Positions 47,216-58,140 of a DNA stretch of 64,000 nt are shown in pieces (position 1 is the first letter of the stretch; every line of letters starts with the position of its first letter). Below the pieces are notes generated by a model. The model saw only the letters and a list, made by a program, of their open reading frames with translations. It did no database searches and was not told the DNA's origin. The position numbers and the translations under genes are program-made. Location of the stretch: contig CM022676.1 of the NCBI GenBank assembly GCA_012295275.1, forward strand, positions 5,954,719-6,018,718. Reading direction: 5' to 3'. The DNA is from Chrysomallon squamiferum. Taxonomy: Eukaryota; Mollusca; Gastropoda; Neomphalida; Peltospiridae.

Positions 47216-47570
47216 TTCAACTCATGAACATACACGACTTTAACATCCACAAGAACGAAAACAACATTATCCTCGGCTCCGATACTGTTCTCTATACTTC
47301 AAATTTTGATAAATCTGTCTCGAACAGCAGAAGGCAATATTGCGATTTCCTAGCAGATATGTCAATCTTCTTAAACCAAAATGTCACGAGAGACATCAGA
47401 ATAAACGCTTTGACGTATATTTATAAATCTTTACGATTATTTATGTCCATATTTTATGTAAAAATATTCAACACTATCCTTCTGTTGCAGTCCTGATGGG
47501 AAAAGGTTATTTATAAAACGGGAAGACTAAATTTTTTATATTTGCAAGGTGAAAGATTTGTTGTGTAGAA
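47216..47570. other. Short unique stretch
   Basis: Ordinary sequence including GATATGTCAATCTTCTT near 47358. TTCTGTTGCAG at 47480-47490 resembles an acceptor but is followed by only a weak donor. Nothing firm. Confidence 0.3.
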
Positions 47571-47574
47571 AGTA

Positions 47575-48240
47575 GTATTTTTTTTTTTTTTTTTTTTTGG
47601 TGAGAAGTGTGTAAAAGTGTTTTTGTAATATTTTTGAAAGGAAGAGGATTTTAAATTGTTATTTTTTTATTTTTTTTTTTTTATTTTTTTAATATTTATT
47701 TATTTATTTATTTATTTATTATTATTTTAATTATTATTATTATTATTATTAACATCTCATTTCAGTATTTGATTTAATTTTGTTCTTTTCTTTTCATTAT
47801 TTAAAAAAATATTTATTCTCTTTTTTCTTTATTTGGTATCTTTTCTGTACAGTTTCAACATTTAGTTCTTTTCTGTTGTTCATCTTTTTCTATACTGCTT
47901 CAATATTATCACGTTCTTTTTCTTGTTCATGTCTGTATTTCACTTTCTCCATATATCTATTGCTGTCTCTGTCTCTCTGTCTCTCTCTCTTTCCTTCTCT
48001 CTATCAGATTCTGTTTCTCTCACTCTGTTTTATTTTCTACGCTTTCTGTCATTCTCAAATTCCTTCTTTTTATCTCTCTATCTATCTTTCTCCGTCTCTC
48101 ACTTTGTCTGTCTCTATCTCTTTTTCTCACATCTTTATCTCTTCTTATCTGTATATACACATCTTTCTTCTGGTCTGTAACTGTACTATTCTCTTTTTTA
48201 CTCTTCTTTTGTTTTTTTTCTTCTGTTTTACATGATCTAT
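47575..48240. repeat. T runs, (ATTT)n and CT-rich block
   Basis: T run 47579-47598, (ATTT)n 47693-47720, (ATT)n 47736-47750, CT-rich 47955-48130. Confidence 0.8.
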
Positions 48241-49110
48241 AGATCTGTAAGTATTTAACTAAAAACATTTATTAGTTAACAAGCCCCAAGTAATCAGGTA
48301 AAATGACGAGTTAATTATCTCGTAAAGTATTTGTACAAGTCATAATTCAATCATCAGGTTGTTATTTACAATGAGAACTTGTTGTTTTGTTAGTAGTATT
48401 TTCTTGAAAACTTTTTTTTTTTTTTTTTTGTACCGAAAAACTTGTTATATGTATGTATGTTTTGCTGTTTATGGGATTGCACACATTAAAGTTTCTTTTC
48501 TGCTAACTGATAGCTAGTTCTTCTCTAATTTCTTCATCTTTTTTTTTTTTCTTTTCTTTATTTCTTTATTATTGGGAATTTTTCAAGATTTCTTTTTTTT
48601 TTTGCCAGTTTGTTTCTTTTAAAGATGCACCTTCATATTATTTATTTGCTCGTATCCGTTTAATTTCTATCTTCGTTCGTTTTAATTTTAACACAACCCA
48701 CAGAATTAAATAAAACACATGGATGGCAGTTTTCAGACATAATTAGTTTCTGAAAATAAACAGGAACGGTGGCACCAAAAATTCATTCTTGTGCCAGAAA
48801 GATCTGGTACCTGAAAAATACCTTTCATCAGCAACAGCAAGCCTAAAAATGAAAAATGAAATTACATATTTTTTTTTCTGGAAATTTTGCCAACATAAGC
48901 AAAAATCAGCTGGCTCGATAACAAAATGGCAGCTTAGTAATTAATTTTTTGGAGATATGTGTGAAACAGTACAGATGAAAGAGGTGTTAGGAGTGGTGCA
49001 GAGATGTATGTAGGTAGACTGTATCACTAATAATACATATATATATGCATATATAAATGTGTGTGTGTATGTATGTGTGTTGTATATATGTGTGTGTGTG
49101 TATATAAATT
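48241..49110. other. AT-rich and unique stretch
   Basis: T runs at 48412-48429 and 48538-48550. 48700-48980 is unique sequence without recognised features. Confidence 0.35.
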
Positions 49111-49375
49111 TGTATGTATATGTATCTCTTTCTATATATCTATATATCTATTTCTATGTATGTAGGTATAAATGTGTGTGTGTGTATGTGTGTTTGTAAT
49201 CTTTATATGTTATATATATGTGTGTGCATATATAAATGTGTATATATATGTATGTATATGTATATCTATATCTATTTCTCTATATATACATATGTAGGTA
49301 TAAATATATGTGTGTATGTGTGTCTGTGTGTTTGTAATTTTTGCATGTTATATGTCTATGTATTCACATACAAAA
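49110..49375. repeat. Tandem duplication, unit about 145 bp, TG/TA rich
   Basis: CTATTTCTATGTATGTAGGTATAAATGTGTG, GTGTTTGTAATCTTTATATGTTATAT and flanks recur in the second half with minor change. Confidence 0.5.
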
Positions 49376-49396
49376 CACTTTTTCTGCATCTTCACA

Positions 49397-49399
<3 letters not shown>

Positions 49400-49435
<36 letters not shown>

Positions 49436-49880
49436 TTGTTAATATAGCTAAAGCTAACAGACAGACAAACAGACATAGCCCACACTTTATTTCTGTTTAT
49501 TCTCAGATTGTACACAGTTCTAACCACCATTCCATTGTCAAATTCTTTTAAATTTGTGTGTTTGTGTGAATGTATGTGTGTATAATTGTGTGTGCATAAT
49601 TATAAATGCATATAACTGCATGCATACTTGTGCAAAAACAAATATCTTGACCTTTCTGGGCAGCTACTATTCAGGAACGGGAAATAACTGAGAAAGCTGA
49701 AGTCGTGTGTGTGTGTGAGTGTGAGTGCATGAGCATCCCAGCATGCAACTGTTAGCCTCAGTGCAGAGCTATCTCATGTTTCTGTAATCTGTTCACTTTG
49801 ACAAATTACAGTTTTCACTTTCACAGACGCCACGAAATTAGCCTGTCGCCATTTTTAACCAGAAACACGATAACCTGGTC
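49400..49880. other. (CT)n then unique island
   Basis: (CT)n at 49403-49432. 49640-49880 is of ordinary complexity (CTGTCGCCATTTTTAACC near 49844) with a (GT)n at 49707-49720. A regulatory role is possible but no motif cluster stands out. Confidence 0.3.
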
Positions 49881-49883
49881 AGT

Positions 49884-50075
49884 GTGTTCAGTTAGAGACA
49901 GAGAGACAGAGACAGATTGAAGGGAATGTGAGGTCAGTGTGTTCAGTAACAAGACAAGCAATGGGTGAGCACAGTCTTGAGCTTTGGTTTGTAAGAAATT
50001 AGAGTTTTCAGTTAGAGACAGACAGAGAGAGAGACAGAGACAGAGACAGATTGAGGGGAATGTGAGGCAGAAGGA
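49884..50075. repeat. Local duplication with GACAGA microsatellite
   Basis: TTCAGTTAGAGACAGA, ACAGAGACAGATTGA and GGGAATGTGAGG occur twice, about 120 bp apart. Confidence 0.5.
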
Positions 50076-50150
50076 AGGTCAATAGTGATGGAGACAACTG
50101 TTCAGAATAAAAGAGGAACAGATTTGAGAGAGTGACAGTGAGAGAATGAC

Positions 50151-50182
<32 letters not shown>

Positions 50183-50263
50183 ACAGAGAGAAAAAAAAAA
50201 TGTTACAATAGTGGTCAGACAAAAAAAACTACAACTGGTTATATACATGACAGCTGCTCTTGG

Positions 50264-50667
50264 TTTTGATCCAAGCACTTACCAATCTTAAAGCCAAAAG
50301 CTTAACCGGGTTTAATATTAAAGAAAAAATAGTGTGGCAAATAACAACATAAATTGAATTTGAACCAAGTACTTACCAATCTTAAAGCCAAATGCTTAAG
50401 CAAGGTTATCATTAAAGAAAAAAAAAAAAAATAGTGAGGCATATGACAACATAAACAGGATTTGAACCAAGTACTTACCAGTCTTAAAGACTAAAAAAGC
50501 TAAACCAGAGTGCTAGAACTTAGAGTAAAAAAAACATAATACCATCATCAGGATTTGAACCAAATTACTCACCAGTCTTAAAGCCAGTGGGTTAAACAGC
50601 ATAATACCCCAACAGTAAGATTTGAACCAAGACTCACCTGTTCATAAAAAAAACAGTATCTTAACCA
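50264..50667 (-). repeat. Tandem array of tRNA-like units with B-box, five copies
   Basis: Copies start near 50264, 50355, 50457, 50550 and 50617. Each plus-strand copy contains GATTTGAACCAAGTACTTACC or a variant and most continue with AGTCTTAAAGCCA. On the minus strand this gives a T-arm/B-box of the form GGTTCAAATCC preceded by TTAAGNNTTTGGCT, an A-box-like segment. Spacers contain A-runs. It is the clearest tRNA-derived sequence in the window and is arranged as a satellite. Confidence 0.6.
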
Positions 50668-52950
50668 TACCACCAACACCAACAAGACCCAGTACAAATT
50701 CCTCTGTGTCTATTCTTAAAAGCCAAGAAAATAAACAACAGAAAAAGGTTAGCCAAGATCGCATAAACACAAAATATTTTTGGTTTTAAAAAATTACCTG
50801 TTTTAATTGATTCCACAAGCTACTTGTTAAAAGACAAGAATGTTATGTGCATGTTTTTGGCACAAAAGAATACTTTTTTTTCTCTCTTTTTTTTTTTTTT
50901 TTTTTTTTTTTGTTTTATTGCTGTATTCATAACCTGGGTTTTAGCAAAGTCTGTTGTTTTACAGTCAGTAGGTGTTGATGTAGAATAATGGATGTAGGTG
51001 TTTGGTAAATGTTTCTGAAAAGAATGCATGTCAGTTTTGGGTTTTTTTTTGTTTAGACTGGTATTTAACTGTGTGGTACAAAAATGTAAGACAAAGAGAT
51101 GAAAATAAAGGTGTATTCAACAATTGGTCCACCGATATTTAGATAAAGAGAGACACACACACACTTACAAACACACAGACTTACAAACGCAGAGAGACAG
51201 ACAAACAGTATTATTATTATTATTAATAAATAATTTACCATTCTTCATACATTTCTGTAATGGCATTTATAATCTTATGTCTTTATTAGGAATTAATATT
51301 TAAATCATGAATTTTTTTTCGGGGGGGGGTATTTCATTTTTCTGTAAATTCCAGTTTGCTTTTTATAGTTGATCTTTTTTATATTTTTTTTTTTTTTTTT
51401 TTTTCAATTTTATTTAATGTATTTTATTTTTATTTTATTTTATTTTATCTTATTTTATTTTATTTTACTTTATTTTTTATTTTTATTCTTTCTTTCTTTC
51501 TTTCACTTTTTTTTTTTTTTTTTGTTTGTCTTGCATTTAAAATTAATTTCCAGTTATAAAAAAAACCTCAAAACATGGAATTGTCTGCCCATTAATTTTC
51601 TCAGGTGTTTACGTACATAGACAAACACCAAACTTAAACATTTTAATAATTTTTTTTCTTCTTCTTTTTTCATGCTTTTTGTTGCATTTTTACATAAATT
51701 TCTGTCTGCATTTGAAATGAGTTTCAGTAAATTAAAAAACATTATTTTCTTTCTATGTAAATTCCTCCTCACTTTTTATTATTTCTTTGTACCTTCTGAG
51801 TTTATTTTCTTTGTTCTTTTTGAAATCTGTTATTAGTCATGTTTAAATTTAATTTCTGAAAGAACAAAAGATTTTTTTTTTTTTCTTTTGTAAATTTCTT
51901 TTTATTTTTCTTTCTTTCTTTTTCTTTTTTATTATTATTCATTTTTCTTTTTTTCTTAAATTTAGATATTTCTCTTTTCTCTCTTTTTAGCTTCCAATGG
52001 TGGGGGGGGGGACCCCAACATAAAACATGATTTTCTTTCTCTGTAAATTCCTTCTTATTATGCATTAAGTTGTATTTTCAGAAATAATTTTTTTTTGTTT
52101 TTAAATTTATTTAACTTTTTTTTTCTGTTTTCTTGTTTAAAACTTAATTTCCATTTGTAAGAAACCACAATTTTGCTCCAATTTAAATTCCACCCCATGT
52201 TTTATTTTGCATTTCACAAACTCCTTTTTGTTGTTTTATATCGGTTTTTCTTTTAAAATCCTTCTTTAAGTTTATTTCTATGCAAAACCAAGGTATAATT
52301 TTATTTTCCTGATTTTTTCGATTTATTTTATTATTATTTTTTTTTGGATGTAATTTATTTCTTGTGGTTTTTTTTTTTTTTTTTTTTAAAGTCTTTCTGT
52401 GTCTTCCAATTCAGTTTTCAATTACAAGAGCCATGATTTTCTTCTTTTTTTTTTTTTTTTTTTTGTTGTAAATTCCTCCTTCTTTTTCTGAAACAAAATT
52501 TGCATTCAAAAGAAATAAGAAATGGGAAAAAAAAAAAAAAAATTAAACTGTTCCTGATGGCTCACAGTTTTAAAATAATGCTTTTCTAATGTTTAATAAT
52601 GACCCACTATTATTTTCCTTGGTCTATTTTTTTTTTTTTTTTTTGTTCTAATGACTTGACAGCCCACTTGGTTTCAAACATCTTAAAATCAAACTGTGCA
52701 GATCAAAAACACATTTGAACAACAGGTAGCCCAAAATGGTCATCATCATGTTCAATAGGTAATAAAAAAAAAAAAAAAAAAAGTGTTAAAAACACTTTGG
52801 GGGTAAAAAAAAAAAAAAAAGAAACAGGGAAGGAATCAAAACACCCCCCCTAGTACTTCAGGAGGGGGTGGCTGGGATCAAAGGGAGACAGAAAAAAATG
52901 GTTGGAAATTAGTGAAGGAAGATCAGAGAAAAAAAAAATTGCAACACATT
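50668..52950. other. T-rich low-complexity stretch
   Basis: Long T runs at 50886-50911, 51385-51404, 51508-51523, 52369-52389, 52446-52464 and 52628-52644. (TTTTA)n lies at 51420-51480 and GT/CA patches are scattered. Repeated phrases of the type AAATTCCTCCTT hint at an old tandem array at 51700-52500. No gene was recognised. Confidence 0.45.
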
Positions 52951-52959
52951 TGAAAAAGT

Positions 52960-53260
52960 CCACAGTCCACAGTTTTCATGTATGTTAAACATCTGCAGAT
53001 GGCAACTTACAAAGCAATTACATCGGCATGCCTCTCCGTAATTTGATTGTGCTCCCCGCGGGGACCCCCTCCCCCTGGGGGTTTACATCCTGCCCCCCCC
53101 ACCCACTGGTGATGGGCACAGATAAAGCTGGCTTGTGATGTAACGTGGCATGTTGCGATGTGGTAATGGACAGATGTAAATTCTGCATGGTTTAGGTCGT
53201 GTAATTCAAGAGGTGTCGACATCTGTTTATCCCAATCTAACTCAAACTGAATGACAGTGT
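52960..53260. promoter_or_regulatory. Unique GC-richer island, candidate conserved non-coding element
   Basis: Contains CAATTACATCGGCATGCC, CCCCGCGGGGACCCCCTCC, ACAGATAAAGCTGG and GACAGATGTAAATT. A 71-codon minus-strand frame crosses it but lacks any recognisable domain and uses a C-run. Regulatory DNA is the better guess. Confidence 0.3.
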
Positions 53261-53339
53261 AGCAACAGAAGGGTGGTAAATTACAGAGGATTACAGTATT
53301 GGGAGTGAATTAAAAAATAAGTAATTAACAAGAGTTGTT

Positions 53340-53690
53340 GTAAATGATAAACTGCTGTTTGAAAAAAAAAAGTGTTTGGGTAAATAATAAATTATTTCTA
53401 GCAAAGGTTTGGGTAAAATAAAAGTTATTATTATTAACAAAGTTTGGGTAAATTGTAAAATATTTCTGATAAAGTTTGGTCAAATAAAACTTACTTTTAA
53501 CAAAGGTTGGGTAAAATAAAAGTTATTATTAACAAAGTTTGTGTAAATCATAAATTATTTTTAACAAAGGTTTGGTAAAATAAAACTTATTCTTAACAAA
53601 GTTTGGGTAAATTACAAAATATTTTTAACAAAGTTTGGATAAATTATAAATTATTATTAACAAAGGTTGGTTGAAATGACTTTTAACTAA
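53340..53690. repeat. Degenerate tandem array of AACAAAGTTTGGGTAAA units
   Basis: Eight or so units of 40-45 bp alternate TTTAACAAAGGTTTGGGTAAAATAAAAGTTATT and TTGGGTAAATTATAAATTAT variants. Confidence 0.6.
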
Positions 53691-53803
53691 TTCTGTAAGA
53701 AAAAATTGGTTCAGTTTATAAAGAACATGAAAATATTAAACCCTTTAATGAATTCTTATAACAGAGCTTTAAGAAAACAAATTAAATCACACACACACAC
53801 AAA

Positions 53804-53857
<54 letters not shown>

Positions 53858-54392
53858 GAGATTCTTATATTTAGATTCTGATCAAAGAAAAAGAAAAATT
53901 ATTCTTAACAGTTTCCACACAGACTGTGATATTACATTTCTCCCACAATTACCTACATGGATTGGGCCATGTGTATGTTTATCTGAGCAAATACAGTTTC
54001 AGTTGTTAGAAGTGAAGATAAAAATCACCACACTTGTAATACAAAATACCTGTTTATCTGTCTGGGCCCAGCCCCAAACACAGATGATGTTTCCCTAACG
54101 CCTAGCTCCGATTATCGTGCAAAAAAAACTTTTGAAAATAATCGTCATTTACACGAGTAATATTTTGTGAGGCATCATTTCTTGCCAGCTAGAAATGATG
54201 ATGATGATGTGAATCAGAAATTCTTGGTAAACAGATTTTTTTTTTTTTTTGAAAGCAGATGTGGATGATAATAAATTGATTAGTAGTTGTGTGGAAGATA
54301 GTATTTGTGACTGTGGATGTTTTTTTTTTTGTGGTGAGGTTTAATGTCAGTTGTATGAGAGCAGACGTCAGTGGTATTTTTTAATTTTTTTT

Positions 54393-54424
<32 letters not shown>

Positions 54425-54654
54425 CTATTTTCATTTAGTATATTTTATAAATTTATTTATTTTATTCTCTTAATTAATGAATGATTTTTATAAATAATTT
54501 TTATTTATTTTTTTTTTTATATATATATGCATTAATTTTACTTTTATATTTTTTATTGTAGTTTATTTTTTAGTAATTTAAAATCAAATAATACACTTTT
54601 TTCATTTATATTTCATTATGTTTTAATTTCTAATTTTTTTTTTTTTTTTTTTTT
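53691..54654. other. (CA)n, unique patch and T runs
   Basis: (CA)n at 53788-53860; unique sequence at 53930-54120; T runs at 54237-54251, 54390-54424 and 54637-54658. No gene was recognised. Confidence 0.45.
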
Positions 54655-54975
54655 TTTTAAATATACCAACATACATTTTTGTTAAAAATGCTGAAATATT
54701 TTTCTCCATTTATACCAAGGTATATATTTTTTTCTTGTAAATAAATCATACTAAAATAATTTCTTTCTTAATACCAAAACATTTCTACTCCAAATATACC
54801 AAGATATATATTTTTGTTCCTAACCTGAATGGTGTATGTTTTGTTCCAAATATACTAATATCTGTTTTTTCTCTAAACAAACCCAAGATATTTACTTTTT
54901 TCTTAATACCAAGATATATTTTGTTCGAAACAGACCAAAATATTTGTTTTCTAAATACACAAAGATACATATTTA
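54655..54975. repeat. Degenerate tandem array of ATACCAAGATATATTTTT units
   Basis: ATACCAA(G/A)ATAT followed by a T-rich segment recurs about eight times at 35-45 bp intervals. Confidence 0.5.
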
Positions 54976-55090
54976 TTTACAATCGGGTAACTATGTCAAT
55001 TGATTAAACGTGATACCTGGTTGTTATGGTAACCATTCGCAAGTGTGTTTTTACCAAATACCAACGCCTCAGTAAAATAAAAAACCATTA

Positions 55091-55127
55091 TTCTTACCTG
55101 TAAAAAAAAAAAAAAAAAAAAAAAAAT
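55091..55127 (-). other. Ratchet-like AG|GTAAG after a poly-T tract on the minus strand
   Basis: Read on the minus strand, a run of about 26 T is followed by ACAG|GTAAGAATAA, with the junction between 55098 and 55097. It has the form of a recursive splice site but is antisense to the leader exon, so unless a minus-strand gene spans this region it is a decoy. It also shows how easily such juxtapositions arise in this sequence. Confidence 0.15.
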
Positions 55128-55139
55128 AGTTTCTTGTCA

Positions 55140-55834
55140 GCAAGATGCTGGGGCTGTATGTGGGGGGAGGGTGGGGGAAGGAGGAGAGGAGAGGGGGGAT
55201 GTTCTTTGTCTACAGGCTCATGTTTATATTTTTTTTACATATTACCAACAGGTGTTAAGTTCTGGCATTCCGTCCCAGAATGCAACACTGCCAGGTAGAA
55301 CCCATACAACAAGTGCCAGATTTAAAACATTTCGCTGCTACAGAAATGACTGTGGTTCATTTTCAGTGTGTATATATATATATACATGTAGAGTGAAAGG
55401 TTGTGGGCTCTATTCCCCTTTCAGGGTAACAAAGAGTGTCGTGTGTTATATTTCCCAGGATTTAAAAACATTTTAAGCTTCAACAGTAAAGACCCAAAAA
55501 TTAACCCTAGGTAAATGCATTCTCTGAATAATTTCCCATTCCAACTCAAGCTCTGTATCTGATGTAACAGTAAAACTGTAGTTTGTGTGTGTGTTTTCAC
55601 CTCTACACAAAAGTAACATGTAAAAGAAGCCTTACTGCTGCTATACAAAGTATAACCCATGGTTGTAGCAGGTTTTGTTTTTAAGACATCGCTTTAAGAC
55701 AAAAACTAAATTGCCCTCAGATAGCCATTAACTTAGAAGTATGTTTTATGTACTTATAATAATAACCACATGGTTTTAATAATCTGAACTATTATCATTA
55801 TTATCAATATTATTATTATTATTATTATTATCAC

Positions 55835-55865
<31 letters not shown>

Positions 55866-56157
55866 TTTAATATTATTATTATTATTTAATTATTTGTATA
55901 TTTCCACACTGTGCTGTTGCATTCTGGGACACTTGCAAAACAGTCCTCATTTTACCTTTTATCATCACACTTGTTACGATTTATTTTTAAACAAATCTCA
56001 CAAGTGGTAGAAAATAACATTTCTTTTTCATCACAAAAAAATTGTTATATAAACATTTCTCAGAATCTGATTAAAAAAAAAAAATAAAATGATTGAGAGA
56101 CTTGACAGATAATAAACCAAACAGTGCATAATTTGTCATAAAGCATTTATAGCCAAC

Positions 56158-56160
<3 letters not shown>
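55140..56160. other. Mixed unique stretch with (ATT)n
   Basis: G-rich patch 55160-55200, unique 55240-55760, (ATT)n 55797-55890. A SINE-like GGTTGTGGGCTCTATTCCC occurs near 55399. No exon was supported. Confidence 0.35.
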
Positions 56161-56191
<31 letters not shown>

Positions 56192-56720
56192 GACCTATTC
56201 AGTGTCGGTTAAAGTTCCCAAAATTAGTAACTGTTTTTGTGGTGGAACGGGATTTAATTTATTAAATGTTGGGTCATTTTAGGTTATCATCTCTGGATTT
56301 TGTTTGATGTGTAAAAGCAAAATAATGTTGTGAGCCTGGATTAGCACAATAAATAAAAAGGGTGGAGAAGGGTGAATAAGACATTTATTGCAGGTTCAAG
56401 AGATATTGAAAATGGCAGGCTGGAGCGCTTTGTGTTGATATAAAAACTGGTAATTGGTTTTATGGTGGAAAAGGATTTGGTTTAATTATGTAAGAAATTC
56501 GTCGAGAGATTTTTAGGTTGATGTTTTTTTTAATTTATTGTTTTAAACGATGCTTCAGATGATGTATTTTTTTTAGTTTATTAATTTTTTTTTTCTCATT
56601 CCAACCAAGTTTCTGGTGTCTTTATTACTAGTTATTAATATTAAAATGTGTTATTATATAGTTAGATGCATAATATTTTTGTTATTCCATTGTACTGTAA
56701 ATTAGTTATAATTACCAAAA
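56155..56720. other. A run followed by unique AT-rich sequence
   Basis: A 29-base A run (56158-56186) leads into ATGGCCGACCTATTCAG, which has a near-copy at 44028. GCAGGTTCAAGAGA near 56390 is a possible B-box fragment. Confidence 0.35.
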
Positions 56721-56808
56721 AAAACTAATTATGTTTTTGTTTCTTTTTGTTTTGCAGGTAAGAATTCTTTTTGATTGTTATGAAAAGTCCTAGTGAAAAT
56801 ACAGTCAG
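56721..56808 (+). other. Candidate recursive-splicing (ratchet) site with 51-nt RS-exon
   Basis: A possible branch point (ACTAAT, A at 56728) is followed by a T-rich tract and TTTTGCAG|GTAAGAA, with the junction at 56757|56758. A 3' splice site abutting a consensus 5' splice site leaves a zero-length exon, the hallmark of ratchet points in very long introns. A second donor, CAG|GTAATG, lies at 56808|56809, so 56758-56808 could be transiently defined as a 51-nt RS-exon. Read from the phase 1 leader it meets a TGA after five codons, so it would be a poison exon if kept. It has the same strand as the leader exon. Chance occurrence is possible because T tracts and AGGTAA are both common here. Confidence 0.4.
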
Positions 56809-56904
56809 GTAATGTGTCTCTATTTTAAATTTTTCCATCCCTGAAATAATTTCGAAATTATTTTTTAATTATTATTATTTCTTAATTTCATCAAAAAAAT
56901 TGCC

Positions 56905-57085
56905 ATCATGTATCAGCCTGGTTGGAACATGGAATAAATAATTATAAAATTATGATATGTTTTGATCCTTGTATTCTGACAATTGTTGTAACTACAGTTC
57001 AAAATTAAAAAAAATAATAAAAAAGAAACCTGGTTGGAACATGATAAATTTTATAAAAAAAAAAAAATCCCAATTCTGACAAGCC
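56905..57085. repeat. Partial tandem duplication
   Basis: CCTGGTTGGAACATG, ATAAATT-like text and TTCTGACAA recur about 110 bp apart. Confidence 0.4.
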
Positions 57086-57353
57086 TCAAAAAAAATAGTT
57101 TTATAAAAAAAAAAAATTTAAAAAAAAATTAAATTTAAAAAACAAAAAGTTGGAATGTGAAAAACTCACAAGATTACACTAACAAGAACAGATCCAGTTT
57201 TCTGTGAAGCCGCAGGCCTTTGCAAAGACCACGCTTTTTTCAGAAATTGGAACAGGAAATGCCTCTGTGATTTCACTAACAAGAATCGACCCTGCATTCT
57301 TTCAAGCTTCAGGCATCTATTATAAGGTTACATATATAGCTTGCCCCCCCCCC

Positions 57354-57412
<59 letters not shown>

Positions 57413-57440
57413 CAGACAGAGAGAGAGAGCTTAACCAGTA
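57086..57440. repeat. A-rich sequence, C run and (GA)n
   Basis: A short unique patch at 57190-57340 is followed by a C run (57345-57354) and (GA)n at 57357-57430. Confidence 0.7.
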
Positions 57441-57595
57441 ATCTCTGGATCTGAGTATATAAATGGCATATACCCGGGGGGGGGTTCTTGGAAAAATCCC
57501 AGAAGGCTTTCTAAAAATGGATATTTTAACTCATCTTGCATTTGGCAGCATTCAGACTTTGTCAGACTCCCTAATTTAAAATTCCAATAAATCAA

Positions 57596-57626
<31 letters not shown>

Positions 57627-57940
57627 TAAATTTTTAAAAAGATACATTTTTTTTTTCCCAAGCCCTGTTTCTGTTATAGGAATGCAAAAAAAAAGTTTGT
57701 TAAATTATTAATGTTTTGAATGTGAAATATGAGTATTTTTATCTTAATTTAGATTTAATTTCCTCTTCTTATTTTTTCTTTTTTCTTGTTTTCTTTCTCC
57801 TGCTACATTTTTGTTAATGATGTACATACAGAAAATGTTATCAAAAAAATAATATAAAAGTAGAAATAATTTGTTTAATTACTTTGATCAAAATATTTAC
57901 TAATTTTCTCACACTAATAAGGATTCTAGAATATGGCACC
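57441..57940. other. Unique then T/A runs
   Basis: 57441-57590 is unique. A T-then-A run at 57596-57627 forms a potential hairpin. The rest is AT-rich. Confidence 0.4.
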
Positions 57941-57943
57941 ATG

Positions 57944-58140
57944 TACATGGTGTTGTTGTCATGGAGCACTGGTTAGATTGGGAAAAAACTCAAAGACTAG
58001 ACCAGAGAAAGTTGATTTGGGGAAATACACACAAATATATAAGCATAGTTTTTGATATACCAATGATGGAGCAATGGTTAGAATAGTAAAAAGGATAAAA
58101 ACCACACTGATGAAAATTGATTTTGATAGAGTCTCAAAAT
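57944..58140 (+). repeat. Two tandem tRNA-like units (plus orientation)
   Basis: CATGGAGCACTGGTTAGATTGGG near 57960 and GATGGAGCAATGGTTAGAATAG near 58066 are A-box-like and about 108 bp apart. They share downstream text (CCAGAGAAAGTTGATTT versus CTGATGAAAATTGATTT). This is a third instance of a SINE-like unit in tandem. Confidence 0.35.

Noticed and set aside
46879-47496. Plus-strand frame of 205 codons
   Set aside because: The first two thirds are CA/CT repeat. The tail (HDFNIHKNENNIILGSDTV) is of normal composition but has no splice sites or recognisable domain.
47470-47510. Possible 15-nt micro-exon after TTCTGTTGCAG
   Set aside because: The donor GTTATT is too weak to support without transcript evidence.
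53007-53222. Minus-strand 71-codon frame
   Set aside because: It passes through a G/C-run core (GGAGCKPPGGGGPRG) and lacks any domain; the island is better read as possible regulatory DNA.
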